Source: Oxytricha trifallax (lineage: Eukaryota; Ciliophora; Spirotrichea; Sporadotrichida; Oxytrichidae). From it: 64,000 nucleotides of DNA. The position numbers were made by a program, and so were the translations under genes. Of the stretch, positions 43,880-58,538 are shown piece after piece (within the stretch, counting starts at the first letter, position 1; each line of letters begins with the position of its first letter). The stretch is taken from contig ARYC01000178.1 of the NCBI GenBank assembly GCA_000711775.1, positions 106,461 through 170,460 of the forward strand, in the 5' to 3' direction. The notes below the pieces were generated by a model. It worked only from the letters and a program-made list of their open reading frames with translations. It was not told the DNA's origin and made no database searches.

Positions 43880-46505
43880 CATAATTTCACACAAGATTGT
43901 TAAAGAGTTATAAATCTCTTTCAATTGCATTGGCTCTTGCTTGGATTAATTGAACTTTACTTTTTACAAACTCTTAAGAAAGTCCCTAATATCGCTTGTT
44001 TTACTCTTGAAAACCTATTCAGCCTTGCTAATAAAGTCTAAATTTTTCATGTCAACTTCTGTCATAACCTCTTTGTTTGCAGTTTGCCTCAAGGAAAGCT
44101 CTCTCTATAATTTAATATTGAGATAATTCAAATTCATGATTTCTTGCTCTTTTGTTGTAGTGACCAATTCCATATGTCTAAAAGCATCCTTATAACTCTA
44201 TGCTTCTTTTTCTATCTCAAATTATTCGTTCTTCATTCTCACCAGTTAATCTTATATTCGCTCAAGCTCGATTTCCCATTTTGTTTTATACCCTATTGCT
44301 TGAATAAATCTCTCAGCATTTACGAGCAGGTACATTTCTTGTTTAGACATACCATCATTCTACGAACTTAATGCATGTTTTTATACAATTGGGGTAGGAT
44401 CTATGTTTTAAACAGATTGTTTCAAGTTCTCGTATATTTTAATTTTGTCCCATTCATAAAGCCAATCTTTGATATCAGTTTCAGCAAATTTAAGCTTCAG
44501 CTCTTAAAAGTATTGCTCATCTTCGACTTTATGTAATTAGCCTATCATTTAAGCAATCAATCTTTTGTGTTCTGCTAAATTTTCAGCAGTTATAGAATCA
44601 TTCTTTACAATTTTCTTTAGGTCAATGTTTTAAACTTATTTTGTGGCCTTAGCTAACAAAAAGTCTCTATCATGCTCAAGTCTTTATATCATATCTTTAA
44701 AAACTTTAATTCTTTTGATCCAAGACTCCTCATTTATTAGTAAAAACTTTTTAATCAGCTTAAGTAGTAAGAATCCTCTTTCTTTGCATTTCGATGAAGT
44801 CTCTTTTAATACTTCCTGTATCCCTCTATAATATCATTAAATCATAATCTAAAATCTTACATAAAACAAAGAGCAGCTCTTCTATCAAATTCATCAATTT
44901 AATTTTTATGCTTCTTTTTCTCTTCTTGCTCAACTTTTAAGTATTTAAATTTTAATTAGAAAAATTCTTCAAGAGTAGAAGTATTCTTGTTTTCTGAATC
45001 TGGTTACTCTTTGTCTTAACTTTTTGAGCGCTTTTTAGTTTAAAGGTGCATCATTAGACTCCTATTTTACTTTTGAGCTTTTAGAGTATGACCATGATAT
45101 TTAAGGTAGTACTTTTTATATGACTCATTTAGTTTCTTGTCTATAATTGCAAGATACTTTAATTTATTATATATAAAAGATAACTTTATTGTATTTCTTA
45201 GTCTTCCATCCAGGGTTAAATTTTTCCCTAAAGCCATCCTTCACCTAGGTCATCAGCTTAAAGTTAATTCAGGGTATGCTCAGTATTTTTAGTGCAACTC
45301 AACCCTCTATAAAGCCAATTTTCCTTTACTCTTTGAATAAGTTCCTTATCAACAATTGATTCGGCACTAATCTTCCCATCAATCATATCTAGAACTAAAC
45401 TTTCTAGCAAAATCAAGTCTTTTCTTCCTAAATTTCCTGAACCAAATAAGCCTTGCATTAGCCTTGAACTTGATTCTATTCTCTCGATAAAGTTTTCACT
45501 TTCCATAAATAGAAAATCATCATCTCTAGTTAATGATTACTTAAGCACTTTCTTTAATCGCTCACCTTGACCTTTCTGCAAAAGACAGTGAGAGCAAAAC
45601 TAACAGAAATGTTATTCTTATTCTGATGGGAGTTACTTCATATTTGTAGCAGATCTACTATTTTATTTTGAGAGAAGCAAAGTTTGGGATTGCGAGAAGT
45701 TTTTATCATGAGTTTAGTTTAATATATTTCCTGTTTGGTTTTAAGTAATAAAGAGCCTATCTAAATGTTCATCTAAACTTTTCTAATCATGATGATTTTA
45801 GATAGAATTTGAATTTTAAACTTCAATAACTGAATCTTAAATACTAGGAAACATATAATTAAAATGATGGCATAAATGTAAATGGGAAATTAGGAAATTA
45901 TTGTTTATTGTAGTTCCTTCAGTTTCAACTTTAATTTTATCTGAATATTATTGTTACTAAGAGAATACCATGCTCTAGCTATTCTAAGACAAGATATCTC
46001 TTGCACTATTCCCCATTATTAGTGAATTTGCATTTCTAACCAGCATTTTATTACTGGCTTTGATTTTTTGTCTGATACTTTCAAAAGCCTTCACTAAGTC
46101 TCCATTATCTTCAGTGTACATATTTTTGTAAATATTTGCATATTGCTTATTTAAAGCTAATTTACTAGCCTTAGCTCGCATTCTAGTATTGTCTAGATCA
46201 AGTGTTGAATGAGATTGATGCAACTCATTTATATTTTTATTCAGAATGTTGTTTGACTTGTATAAAATAGAACTGTTTCTCAAATCATTTTTAGACTTTT
46301 GAAGCATATTTGGCATACTGGTTGTCAAATTTGTGTAGGAGGACTATTTCTTAAGTCTTATGACGGGCTTTTTTGTCCTTGAAGTCAATGGGTGATTTAT
46401 TTCATAAGATATGGGGAGAGGAGATAGATCTGGAAGTTTTGGCAAAGAAAATTTCATTGGATTTCTTGGGGAAGTTTATTTTGATTCGTATTCTAAAGTA
46501 CTCAT
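43880..46505 (-). CDS. Coiled-coil protein, several MDSs
   Basis: ATG 46505 (MSTLEYESKQTSPRN), Ser/Pro-rich to about 46320, then a basic Asn-rich stretch (NSSILYKSNNILNKNINELH) to about 45985. After an IES of about 360 bp, coding resumes near 45590 with GQGERLKKVLKQ, then MESENFIERIESSSRLMQGL, DLILLESLVLDMIDGKIS and NWLYRGLSCTKN (to about 45265). Later pieces (about 45200-44900, 44800-44395, 44360-43880) are long charged helices such as HKRLIAQMIGQLHKVEDEQY and WEIELERIQDQLVRMKNEQF. The stop was not fixed. The end converges with the EF-hand gene at 43857. Family not recognised. Confidence 0.65.
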
Positions 46506-46559
46506 TTTCACAAATATAAATAAGATAGCTTTTTAATCGATTTTTTAAATAATTTACTT

Positions 46560-49071
46560 TGAAATTTCACCTATAAAAAATAGAGAATAGCTGAATCTCA
46601 GTAACCTATAATGAAAAATAAGTTTATCTAAAAATGATACCCTTTAGTAATCTTGACAATTGAGATTTTAAATTGTATCTTTTACTTATTCAAGCATTTC
46701 TTAAACTTCATAATTAGGGCTCTCTATGATTCTAAAATCTCGCCTCATAAACTCTCTATAGAATTATTTAAGACCGTGTATCCTGATGACCACATGAATC
46801 ATTTGTAAATATGCAATATTTATACCCTCATTATCTCTCTTCATATTGATTCTAGTGTATCTCATTACATCTTCGCCTTGATAATTTTTAAGAGCTACAT
46901 CAAGTTTAGAATTGAATTTGAAATTTTAATTTTGCAAAGAGGTTGACCCCTCAAAATCACTCTTGAAATCCTCTATATCTTAAGCTTCTTATAAGAGTAA
47001 ATCTATTCTATCAAATCTTAATTAAGACATGGGATCTTGAGAAAATTAAGCTCCAGAATGTTATCGTCTAACATCATCCCTACCTTGTCTAGGAGTTTGA
47101 TTAATATTGAATGTAAAATTATAGTTAAATGACAAGTTTAAATAGAAGTATGTCTAAGTTTACCACTTTGTGTTCTTCTATTTATTTCTTTGTACTAATT
47201 TCTTTTCGAAACAGATGATTGATTTTTCCTATGACTTATCTATTCTCTCTATGATGTTTATGGAGACCAAGAATTTTAGCTTTCATTAGTTTTTACCTTC
47301 TGATTATTTCTGCTCAAACTTTTCTAATTTTATGAATGCTGGGATTAGATGTTTAGCTTTACATCTGTTTGTTAGTTCCCCTTGCTCTTCTTCTTGTTAT
47401 TATTCTCATAGTCAATCGAAACTTCCTCCTCAAAAACTGAAATTTATTTCTCGGTTATGGAAGAGTTATCTGGATCAGTTTAATTTTTGCAAGTTGCCTG
47501 ATAAATTTCTACCTCTCTCATAAATTCGTAATCTTTAATGTAATCTTAAGTATAGTACTGATATTAATTCCTAAGTGCATATATTTTATTAGAGAAGAAA
47601 GCGTAAATAAGTCTGCTTATTGACTTGTCATTAAGAATGACTAGTATCTCAATCAAGTATTGCAATTATGTTCTTGCTTTATCTATTTTAAGCTCATCAA
47701 GTAATAGTGGTTGTAAGATATTACAGAGAATCATAGTGAAGAATGATATTTAAAAAGACTCTTTCACTTTCAATTCATGCTTATTTTCGACTTGACTTAA
47801 TACGTCTGAGATTATTTTCTCATCCTACTCTTAAATTTGATTGTTATGTTAGTGGTCCTAATTTTCACTGTGTATGGATTAAAGAATGTCTTTGAAGAAA
47901 TGTATCGTTTCTGTGAACTCTCTGAATTACTCTACTATTAGCTTGTTATATTGATTTTCAAGTTATTCAATCAAGTTAAAGCCCTCTTTTGGCGAGTAAT
48001 GTACAGTATGAGGCAGATTCTCAAGTTAAGAAGCCAGAATTTACATGAATATATCTATAAACTCTGATTCATTAGATATGTAATCTGCGAAAGTCTGATC
48101 TTTACTCATGCAATTTATACACTTAATTAGAACTTAGCGGAGTAACACTTTTTCAGAATGACTCAGGAATTTTCTTTGATTCTTGAAATATAGAACTAAA
48201 ATCTGAAATGGAAAGCAAACTCTTTCTTAAGTGTCGTCATCAATCTATTCTAAATAGAAATAATTTAACGTTATATTTATGAGTTTTTGTTAAACATTTG
48301 CTGTTTGACTAAAGAATACTTTGATGAGATAACTCTGCTCTGTAACTAAAAATTTTTAATTTACATAAGCAAAACTTTATTCGCGATGACATCTATAAAA
48401 TCAAATATTTCGCTTGTACTGTCAAATAAGTACGGCTCCTGCTCATTAATCCACTCCATATCCAGCTTTCCATTTTCCTTAAGCTTCCAGCTCTTAATAT
48501 TCCTATAGATGCATCTAAGCAACTAATTAACACCTGGATGAACCGATGATTGTGATAAAATTGATGTACTCTGCACATTATTTATTATCTGAGTCAGAGT
48601 GCTTAATGCAATTTTAAAGAAGCCTCTCGGTTTATCCATAATTGCATAAGCGCATAATGCCTCAATTACTTTATTTCTTAGCAAATATTCCAGGCATTCT
48701 CCGATGGTCTTCATTTAACGGTTTTATTCATCTTCGTCTTTCAAAAGCTAAACTAAACCAATTATTATTATGAGCTTCCCTCCAAATTTATTGGAAAAAG
48801 TGTGAAAAATAAAGTCATACAACGAGATAAGGACTAATAACTTACTAATATATTGCAGGTTTTTCTTTATACTGTCTGCTTCTAATAGTGATTTATGTTT
48901 CTTTAACTGTTCTTTAATTAACTTCTAATTGTCCGAGATTATTTCAATGTAAAAATTGTCGAAACTAGTCCATAAAGTTTAGAAAATGTCCTCAACTGAG
49001 AATTATTTTTGGGATGGCATGTTTTAAGAGGAGGAGGACTTTAGGGATTATTTTAGTCGATTAAAAGCCAT
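46560..49071 (-). CDS. FHIP/FAM160 (RAI16) family protein
   Basis: ATG 49071 (MAFNRLKQSLKSSSSQ). DIFQTLWTSFDNFYIEI is followed after an intron or IES by LLKDEDEQNRQMKTIGECLEYLLRN and GFFKIALSTLTQIINN, the block typical of FHIP proteins (FTS and Hook-interacting, linking endosomal cargo to dynein). Further helical pieces lie at 48480-48370, 48340-48010 (HYSPKEGFNLIEQLEN near 47990), 47960-47560, 47520-47165 (Lys/Asn/Ser-rich linker) and 47060-46560. The family call rests on the N-terminal third; the rest is consistent in its helical, Leu-rich character. Confidence 0.7.
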
Positions 49072-49617
49072 TGTGAATTATATTGATTCCTAATTTTTAA
49101 TATTGCTTGAAAATAATTTTTAATGATAAGTAATAGTGTTATCTGAAATTTACTTAAACCTGATCTCGAATTATTTTTTTTTAATTGTAATAAAAATTTA
49201 AATCTTTATACTTTCCCTTATTCAAATTAAATTAGTACTTCAAAAATTATAACAATTATAATTTATAAATATATATATATATATATAAAAATGCGAGTCA
49301 TTAAGAATATATTTATTCTTTATATTAATCTTTATAACAATTTTTTCATGTGTTTTTACAAATATAATATATAAAGTTGTGATTGAGTTTGAGTAAGTTT
49401 GCCTGAAATCAATTAAAACATAAATTTATTGATAATATTATTTTTTGATATTTTAAATCATAATGTAAATCATTCTAGTAATAATAAATTATTTTTTAAT
49501 TAATATTTATTAAAATCAGCTCTTTAACACCTGATTCAGTTTATCGCTTTTATCTCCAAATTTGAATTTAAATATTAAAAACAAGGAAATATTTTAGAAC
49601 TTATTAAAAAATCAAAT

Positions 49618-52600
49618 ATGCTGAGAGAAGAAGAACTAAATATGTCTCCAGACGACGTAGTAAATTCCTAATAACGCAAAACCAATCTGAAGGGGCATGG
49701 TGAGAAAGATTTTAGCTTCATTTAGAATAGAGTGCCCTCCCCATTAAATAATAATTTCTTGCTTTCTGAAGAGCAGACTAGACATAATCGTCAATCTTCA
49801 GATGGCTATATGACTGCAGCTAATAATTTAATGAATTAAGATGAGTTTAAATATGGATTAATCATAAATATATATCAATGGAGGGGCGGTTCGAAAATTG
49901 AGCGTTTAACTATTTTATAAATATGGGTAAACAGCTGCTTATGATTAAGACAGAATAATAGAAGAAGACGATTTAGGAGGTTCAAATTCCCACTCCTAAG
50001 ATAAAGATTTCGAAGAACAAGACAGACAGGGAACTGGGGGTGACGACGAACTTGAGACCTCAAAACTGAGTATGTTTACCGATGATAATTAAAATAATCA
50101 CCATAACTAGCCTCCAGAGTGTATAATCGACAATCTCGATTAAAATCTAATGACGATGGGAACTATGCAAATGTCAGAAGGGAATAACGATGACTTTAAT
50201 TATAGTGAGAGCAATTACAATAACATAGCCTCAAGTTCCTTAGGAGCAATTATTCAAGGTATTAATAGTGGTAGCTTTGTGGGCTTTAATAATGCACAGT
50301 CAAATTCCAATCATTTCAACAATAATAATAGTAGAAGCAGCGGTGCAAGAAACTTGACAAGCGGAAGAGACAGTGCTACTCCATTTAACTATGACGAAAA
50401 TAGTCTTATGAATTTGAGTTAGACTCCAACCAGCAATCATTTAATGATGAAGCAGTCAAGTTTACTCCTCGGTAAAGATAGAATAATTAGCAGTACCAAG
50501 CTCGTTCATAATTAGCAATACTTGTAACAACTTATTCAGCAATAAAATTAAATCATCGAAGTGGACAGAAAAGAAGAAGAGCAGGATGAAAGTATGTTGC
50601 CAGGCTCCAGTATGAATTTTAATAAAAAGGGGCTTTCTTTGTTGAGAGATTCACTGTAACAATAAAAAACTTGCTAAGATGAATGGTTTACTTATAGCAA
50701 AAGCAATCCTCTAGAAATGCCCCTTTAAATTGAGAATAGAAGGACTCAGATGTACGATCACCAGATGGCGCTCCCAGTTGATATCACTAACGACAACATG
50801 CTATTTAGCAGGGGAAAACCTACTGACTATAAAGACGATTTGTCATAGTAACTTATTAATGTTCATCAATCAAATCTTCATTAGCATTATAACACATAAA
50901 ACCTCTGGTAAAAAATAAAGAGTAAATATAATAGTATTTTATTTTTTAATATAATTAGATTAAAATGTTAGATAATAAGTAAAAAATAAATTTAAATTTA
51001 AATAAAGATATCATTCTCTAATAAAAATTGAATTCTCAATAAAATTTTTTATTGACAGTAAAAATAACTTATCCTAAGCCTCTTCTATGACTTATTTAAT
51101 TGCTAAATGGTTTAAGAAGATTAAGATGCAACAGAGGATGAAATTCAACTAATAAAGAAAAGATTAGACTTCTCACGACTCTCATCCATGCAAAACCTTA
51201 GTCAGCAGTAAATCTACCTTAATTAGTAATACATGGCCTAAAATTCTTTCATGTTTCAAACTTAGCAAAGTCTGTAGTCTCTGTAAGATACTTAACACTA
51301 CTCTTGTATCCAAAACTATGAGAGAGATTAGACTGTGATTCCATTTGAAGACATCTTAAATGATAAGGGTATCAAGACAGCTGGTAGAAACGTAAAAAAT
51401 GATTAGTTTAACACGACAAAAGCTGTGACCAAAGACGAAGGGATATAGGTTTATCCTGTAGAATAAGAGAGATTTTCATGTGATACAGCTAGTGCAAGAA
51501 TGCCCTAAGAACCAGGCATTTCTCCACCATCCAGAACTAAAACTTCCTTGAATACTAATAGACCACCCCTAATCAAGAATTAAAGCAACTAAAATTAGGG
51601 AGGGATATAAGTTTACCCCCAAAAAGTCACGATCACTAACCCTAATGATCAAGTTTCCAAACAATATTCAGTAAAAGACATTCAATTCTTGAACTGCATT
51701 AATATTTTCCAAGGTTCTAACATCACCACCATACCAGAGGCTACTCTACCTTAAGGAATAATTTAACAATATTAGGGGCCACATGGCAGTAAAACTATAT
51801 CAACTGGTTCTTACACAGGATCTATAGTAGATAACTCACAGTAATAAGCCCTGTTGTATAGTAAGCATTAAAAACAGAAAGTTAGTTAGTTTAACTAAAA
51901 ACTTTATAAATAAATTTTAATAAATTTATAAACACTATAAATTATAGCAGGTTATTTTCAGTTTTCCCACATTTACAGGAATTGTTTATTCTTTTCTAAA
52001 TCAAGCTAAAGTTAATAAAGCCAATATAAGCTGTAATCCACTATCTGATACTCCCAGAGAACCCTCACTAATGATAGATGAATCTTATGTAAATGGTTAT
52101 AAATTATGTCAACTTTTATTCTAAACGGAGCATCTGGTAATCCAAGAAAGATCATGAACATGCAGAACTAAATAATTTCTAATCAGCAGCAAATCTTCAA
52201 CAATTAAAATTTCATAATGCCCTTCTTGAATATACAAAATCAAACAGTCGACATGCTCGCATCAATGACTGACAATGAGGATGGAGTTTACGAGACAGAT
52301 GAGTCTAGAGAGCAGTCAACACATTAAGTCTCCACAAATTAGTCACAACAAACTCATAGACCAGTTAGCAAAGTAATTTTGCATTATTTATGTTAAATTT
52401 ACAAAGAAAATTTACTTCTATTTACTAAGTTTTTTTTTTACAATTTATAAGTAACAAAACTAAAGAAAAAGTCAAAGGCACCAGATAACTAAGTGAAAGA
52501 TAGATAATAGGCTGTAGGATCTTCAAGACTAAGAAAAGCCTATTAAGATACAAAAGTTCAGCAAATATCAAAATAGCAAGTTAACTTTATGTCCAAGACT

Positions 52601-55600
52601 ATGATTATTTCCAAGGATAAAATATAGACGGCAAAGTCCTTCAATGAGCAACAACAAAAACAACAATAAATCATTGAAAACATCATTCATTAGAACCAGT
52701 AGAAGGTGCAATTGCAAAACAAGCAGTCAATTACTAAAATTAAGAAAATTAAGATTGTCAATTCATCGTAGTCCGGATTGGTCTCAAACAATCAGACTAA
52801 CATCACTTCAGGCAAGTCCCTCCCAAATTCCAATCAGAGTTCAGCTTAGACTTCCTTCCTCACTGCTTATAATGCAAAGAAGAGTGCTCCTTAAAAGACC
52901 ACCTCCAAGAAAAATGATACTGCCGCAGTTTAATCGTTTGTCTAAGGATTAGGCACTTAGTAAAAAGATATTATGCTGTTTGAAGAGCAAAAACTCAAGA
53001 AAATGATGAAGAAAAATAAGTCCATAGCCAGACAGCAGATACAAACAGTTGCAAACAACACTTAGAAGTTGAATCTTGGCAATATTGAAAGTGACAAAGA
53101 TAAGGTAGTAATATCCAAGCTCCCCAGCAAATGTAATACTCATAGAAGTGTCAGCAGACCTAAAAGTGGCATTTAGAGACCTTCAGAGTATAACTACAAG
53201 TTTAATTTATTAATATATTTATAATTCATAGTCAGATGTATCATTAGTCAACCACACAATAAACGTGCTTGGTAGAAAAAAGAATTCTTAGCAAGTATTC
53301 ATCAGACCAGAAACGAGTCATTAAAACAAAGAAAACGTGAGGCCAAGCTCCTCAAATAAATTTAACTCCAAGAAATCTCTAAATTTAGTAGGAGCTCAAA
53401 TTTAAAACGGGAGACCTGAGCAAATGCTTTAATCCATTGACAGCATTAAATTAATGAATGCTCAAGATCTTCTAAGCTAAATTTACAGTTAATAGAAGAA
53501 GCTATAAGCTAAAAATGGGAGCTAAGTTCAGAATTTATTTTAAACATTAGATGCTACAAGTCATGAAATATCAAAGAGAATTAAAACTGAATAAAAATAC
53601 TAATAATTATTTGGTATAAAACATACAAGATTTTTTATTAATTTATTAGATATATTTATTGCCTGAAGATAACAACTATCATCATCACATGAAGAGCCTC
53701 TAGACATTTGATACGAATTCAGACCTCGATCCCTACCATGTAATGACTTTAGACACTCAAAGAACAATCAGCAATATGTAGTTGTTGACCAAACAATCCC
53801 AATCTAAAAACAGCACCTATCACTCAGGAAACAATGAGATTTATGAAAACCTCTATAAAGCAGTCGCTCAAAACTAGTAATCCACCGCACATCATTAATA
53901 AAATCTCACTCAGGTCAACTCTTCTTCTTCCATCTAGAACATGATGCAGAAGATGCAAAGTCCATACAACTCCAAAACCATGAAGAATAAGTTCAGCTCA
54001 ATTAAGAATAAAAAGAGCTCAGTCGCCAATATCTCAACTAATGACTTAAACATGACGAATAATAACACGAATCACTTGAACTAGATTGTCATGGGAAGTC
54101 ATGGTGGCAAGTCTAGTAACATGAAGAGCGTTGTTAATTTGATATCAAATGCAGGTATTAACATCAATAACTCAACTAAGCAACCAACTGCAAAGGGGAA
54201 TGGGGGCTAAATGAGACTGTAGAGAGGCAGTGTTAACATCATTAGTAGTAATAGTAATGGCTAAGATAACGACTAATGCAGGAGATGCGATGAACTGATA
54301 CATTTAATCAAACATAATACTAGATTTGTAGGCAGATGAGCAAATGGTACATAAATATTTAACTAATAACTTGATTTTATTTTATTCAATATGTGAGGTT
54401 TATTATTTTAATTTTGTTGAGAAATCCGTAATTAAATTACTTTTTTATTATGAATTATAATTATTATTATTATTTATAGCTTTATGGAAATTAATACTGG
54501 GGTTAAGCCATCCAGATATGAATGATAATTAATAATATTTTATTCAAAATGAAATAAAATTATCTTACTCAAATTTGATGGATTAATGTAAAGTAATTTA
54601 ATTTAATAAGTCATATACTAATTTATTTTACTAATTTTCACATAATAGAGTTATTTAATTATTTCATTATCAATATATGCAATTAATATTTTATCTTATT
54701 TATGCTATATATTTCTTACCATTTTTTTATCAAATTTTCTTAATATAATTGTTAAGTTTTTGAATGAAAGGTAGTACATCACTAAATTTACAGGAGGCAA
54801 TAATAGGTGGAATTAATTCACAATCCAACACTCAACTGCTCACTGATTAAACCTCAAGATTTACCTCAAATCAACATACCGCCACTAATTTGGCTACACA
54901 TCTCCCAAGTACACACTAATCCTATTAATCTATTAAAATTTATTGTTTTCATAGTAAAAATGGTATTTATAGTCATGTGTAAATTACTATGTGAAATTCT
55001 TTTTTTATAATGAAATAACAAAAAGATGCTTTTTACTTCGGAGAACAGGCCACGAACAAGTTTTCCCATTATAAGAAGCAGAACAGGTTAATGGGGATCG
55101 GATGAAATCAGAGAAACAGCAGTATTTAAATAATAAATGGAATTAATAATAATTATAACGATGAGAGGACACAATCGACAACTTCAATGGGGAGTAGTCC
55201 TAATAAAAAGTCCATTGCCAGCTATCAAAGAGCAATTTAATAATATTTAGATTTTATTTATTTGATAAAATTATACAAAAATTTAAATCAATATTGAAAC
55301 AAATGTTTATTCTTCTAAATTATATTTTCAGAGCTGATATGAACAATTTTGTGAAGGGAATTTCAGACATGAAAGTAGCTTATGTGCCATTTTTCGGCCA
55401 TTCTACACTCCAATACGAGGACTACTCGCATCAAAAGAGCGCCTGGAAGGAAATTTGCAAAAATATTATAAATTCAGGTGCCCCAAAACACTCTGCTATT
55501 CTCGAGATGGTTTAAAATTAATACAAGAAAGAAGAGCTGTAATAAGAGCTGTAGAAGAGACAAAAATCCAAAAATGCTCCTTATCATAAAGTGAGCTTCA

Positions 55601-58538
55601 ATGAAAGAGAATATAAGGGGGACAGTATTTTATTATTAAAATTTATGAATTAAAATTTACAGACCATATTAAGTAAAATATAATTATTCTTTTAATACTT
55701 TAAGTCAATTTTTCATTTTATTACGGAATAATCACAATAAATTAACCAATCATTAAAAAATTATCATAATTTATTCAAAATATAAATTATTTACCCAGTA
55801 TAGACTAAAGTGATAAAGTAAGTAGACAAAAAAGTAACACCCAACTTCAAAGATAAAATTCTCGCAAAAAGGCATTAACAGTAAAATTCGACAAAGAAAG
55901 AAGCAGCCAATATGAAATAGAGAAAGAAATCCTGAGTAGGCTTAAATGGTGGCGTCTGGGTTCGAAGGACGATGATGAACATGGATTTAGAGCAAGACAG
56001 AGTAATTTTAGCATCAAAATCTTGGATTTAAAAGAAATGTAGAATGAGTCTAAGTAGATGTTAATTGAGCATGCAAATTATGTATATTATCAAATTTATA
56101 TATTTAAAGGAGTGGAATAGGGGATAAATGGTTTAGTTTTAAAATTTAATGACAATATAGAATTTTATTCTTAAATAAAATTAGATTTAAATTATAGTCT
56201 TTGATGAGAAATACATTTCTAAATTAAAAGCATAGGAATCTGTGAATAGTCTATCATTTTTTTGTAATACTGAGCAAATCTTCCAATTTAGCTGAGGTTT
56301 GTACGCCCTTAATTATTAAATTTTATAATTTACTAGCATTGAGCATGAATAGCAAAGCAAATTTTTCTAATCGTTTATTAAGAATAAAGAAGACAAACCG
56401 TAATATGAATTACTTATCTAAAATTATGGTTTTATGTTTAATGTTTTAAATTACCTACTTTACAATCAATGATAGAAAATTAAACAGTCTCAACTACAGG
56501 ATAAATAAGGTTGCCATATTCTCCAAACAAAGCTGAGCTGTTAAAAATAAAAATTATCAAACCAAAAATAAGAGAGAGCTCTGAATATATTTTTAATAAT
56601 AATCCTAAAAATCGATATTCTGTAATATTATAGTCTTTGAAATAACGAGGTAAAGAAAAACGAATGTTTATTAGATTTAAGCAAATTTTATATAATAAAT
56701 TGGATACAACTAAATAATATATAGGATATCATAGTTATTAAGCAAATTTATTTTTTTTAACCTAAATTAGTAAATTTTAATCGGATATATTTGCTTTAAA
56801 AAAGCCCAAATAACAAAATTGGCTATTAAGCTTATAAATATAATAAAACGATAATATTTTGATGGATTTTTACCTTCGCCAAGAAACAGCAAAAGTTAAC
56901 AAAATTCAAATTCAAAAATTAATTTCATTAGGTATTAACATGGCGACAAAATACTTCATTAATCAGTAAGTAGTTCTAACTTTAGTCACTCTCAAGTTAA
57001 AAGTTAAAATCTTCTAAAAAGAGTTCATAGTTAATCAGTATTGCAAAGTATTCAATGGGCATATTTGAATATGGGAATTAATATTGATTTTATGCAGAGA
57101 ATTACATAAAAGGCAATTTAAATTGGCAAAATTTATTAATTAAATGTAAAGCATTTAAATTTGTTTGAAATTATATAAAATAAGTGGACACTCCCAAAGA
57201 AGTTAAATCTACATAAATATGAAGGAAAATTACAATGAATTCTTTATTAAAAATATTAATTTCATTATGATAAAAAGTCATATTGCCTATCTTAATTTCA
57301 AACAATTAAACTTATAGTACACTTATTTCTTAATTTTTTTAAATTTACCTAATCGATAGTATTTTAACAATAGAGATAAATATAATCATTTAAGAGCCAA
57401 TAGTTCATAATACAATTCACATAGTCTACTTCTTTCATAAAGTAATAATCATAAACTATAAACCAAAACATTTTCAACAAATAATAAAAGCATTCTATTT
57501 CAAAGTGATAAATTACAACACCAAACCTAGAAATTTAAGCAAATGTCAATTTTCTAGTAAAACAAAATAAATACTCCAAAATCATAATAGTTGTTTGAAA
57601 TCGATAATTCTTAGAGTTAGAAGTCACTATTTTTTACTAAACGATTGAGAGAAGGTAACTTTTTCTCATAAGGGCAAAGCAGGATGAAATAAAATCCAAG
57701 AGAAAAATAAAAGGGGGATTTTTTATACCAAAATATTTTTTTAAAAAATTGATATCTATTATTTAATTATAATAATAATAAAAAATAAAAACCCATCCCA
57801 AAAATATTAGGAAAACAGCTAGATAATAAATGAAGAAAACTCTTTGATTGTAAATAATGATTAAACATTACAATTAAGTTTGATTCAACAATAGAAATAA
57901 CAAAAAGTTGATAAGTAACAAATTAAACCAGAATTCATTCTTCAAGATCTATCTTCTACAATGATTTATTCATAAAACATTATTTTATGAATATGCTATT
58001 TATTTGAGTTAATAAATTCCCACAAATTATTATTATCATATATTATTCTGAATAAATTGATAAGAAATATCGATGGATTTAAAACTAAAATAAGTCAAAC
58101 AGTATCCCCAAATAATTCAAAAAACATTAATTAACAATCATTTGTCCCTTATTCAACTAATCATTATAATTGATACTTTTGATTTTTATTAAATACAAAT
58201 TTTATTAATGTCATATACTAGAGTGAAAGATATATATGATAGTTAAGTAAACAAATTAAAAGACAGGAAATAGTAATACAGAAAGAAATGGGTGAACATT
58301 GATAATCAATTAAAATCTACTAATTTATTTACTCAGCAATTAAGAATTTAATAAAAATTATTAACTATTCAACATCCAATTCGCTACAATATTTTACTTT
58401 ATTTTTATTGGATATAATAATTATATTTTTATATGAAAAGAATGTTAAAGAGTAGCTAATCGAGCAGTAATTTTGGATTATCAACTGCGCTCTCTCCTTT
58501 TTCAAATATAAATAGTTCCTCTAAAAATACTGAATTTT
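49618..58538 (+). CDS. Very large Q/N/S-rich protein, many MDSs
   Basis: ATG 49618 (MLREEELNMSPDDVVNS). Coding blocks lie at about 49618-49850, 49955-50925, 51110-51900, 52120-52375, 52450-53200, 53230-53620, 53650-54340, 54770-54930, 55020-55250, 55330-55620, 55815-56090, 56280-56460, 56870-57250, 57400-57650 and 58080-58538 (TGA 58536-58538). Most of the length is low-complexity Gln, Asn and Ser with TAA/TAG as the commonest Gln codons; short ordered blocks include MKVAYVPFFGHSTLQYEDY and KEILSRLKWWRLGSKDDDEH. No domain is recognised. It may be two genes; no internal stop or start forces a split, but several IES junctions between 54340 and 56870 were not resolved. Confidence 0.55.

Noticed and set aside
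47332..47523. 63-residue plus-strand ORF with a Cys/Ser patch
   Set aside because: It is the complement of a Lys/Asn/Glu-rich segment of the FHIP-like gene on the minus strand.
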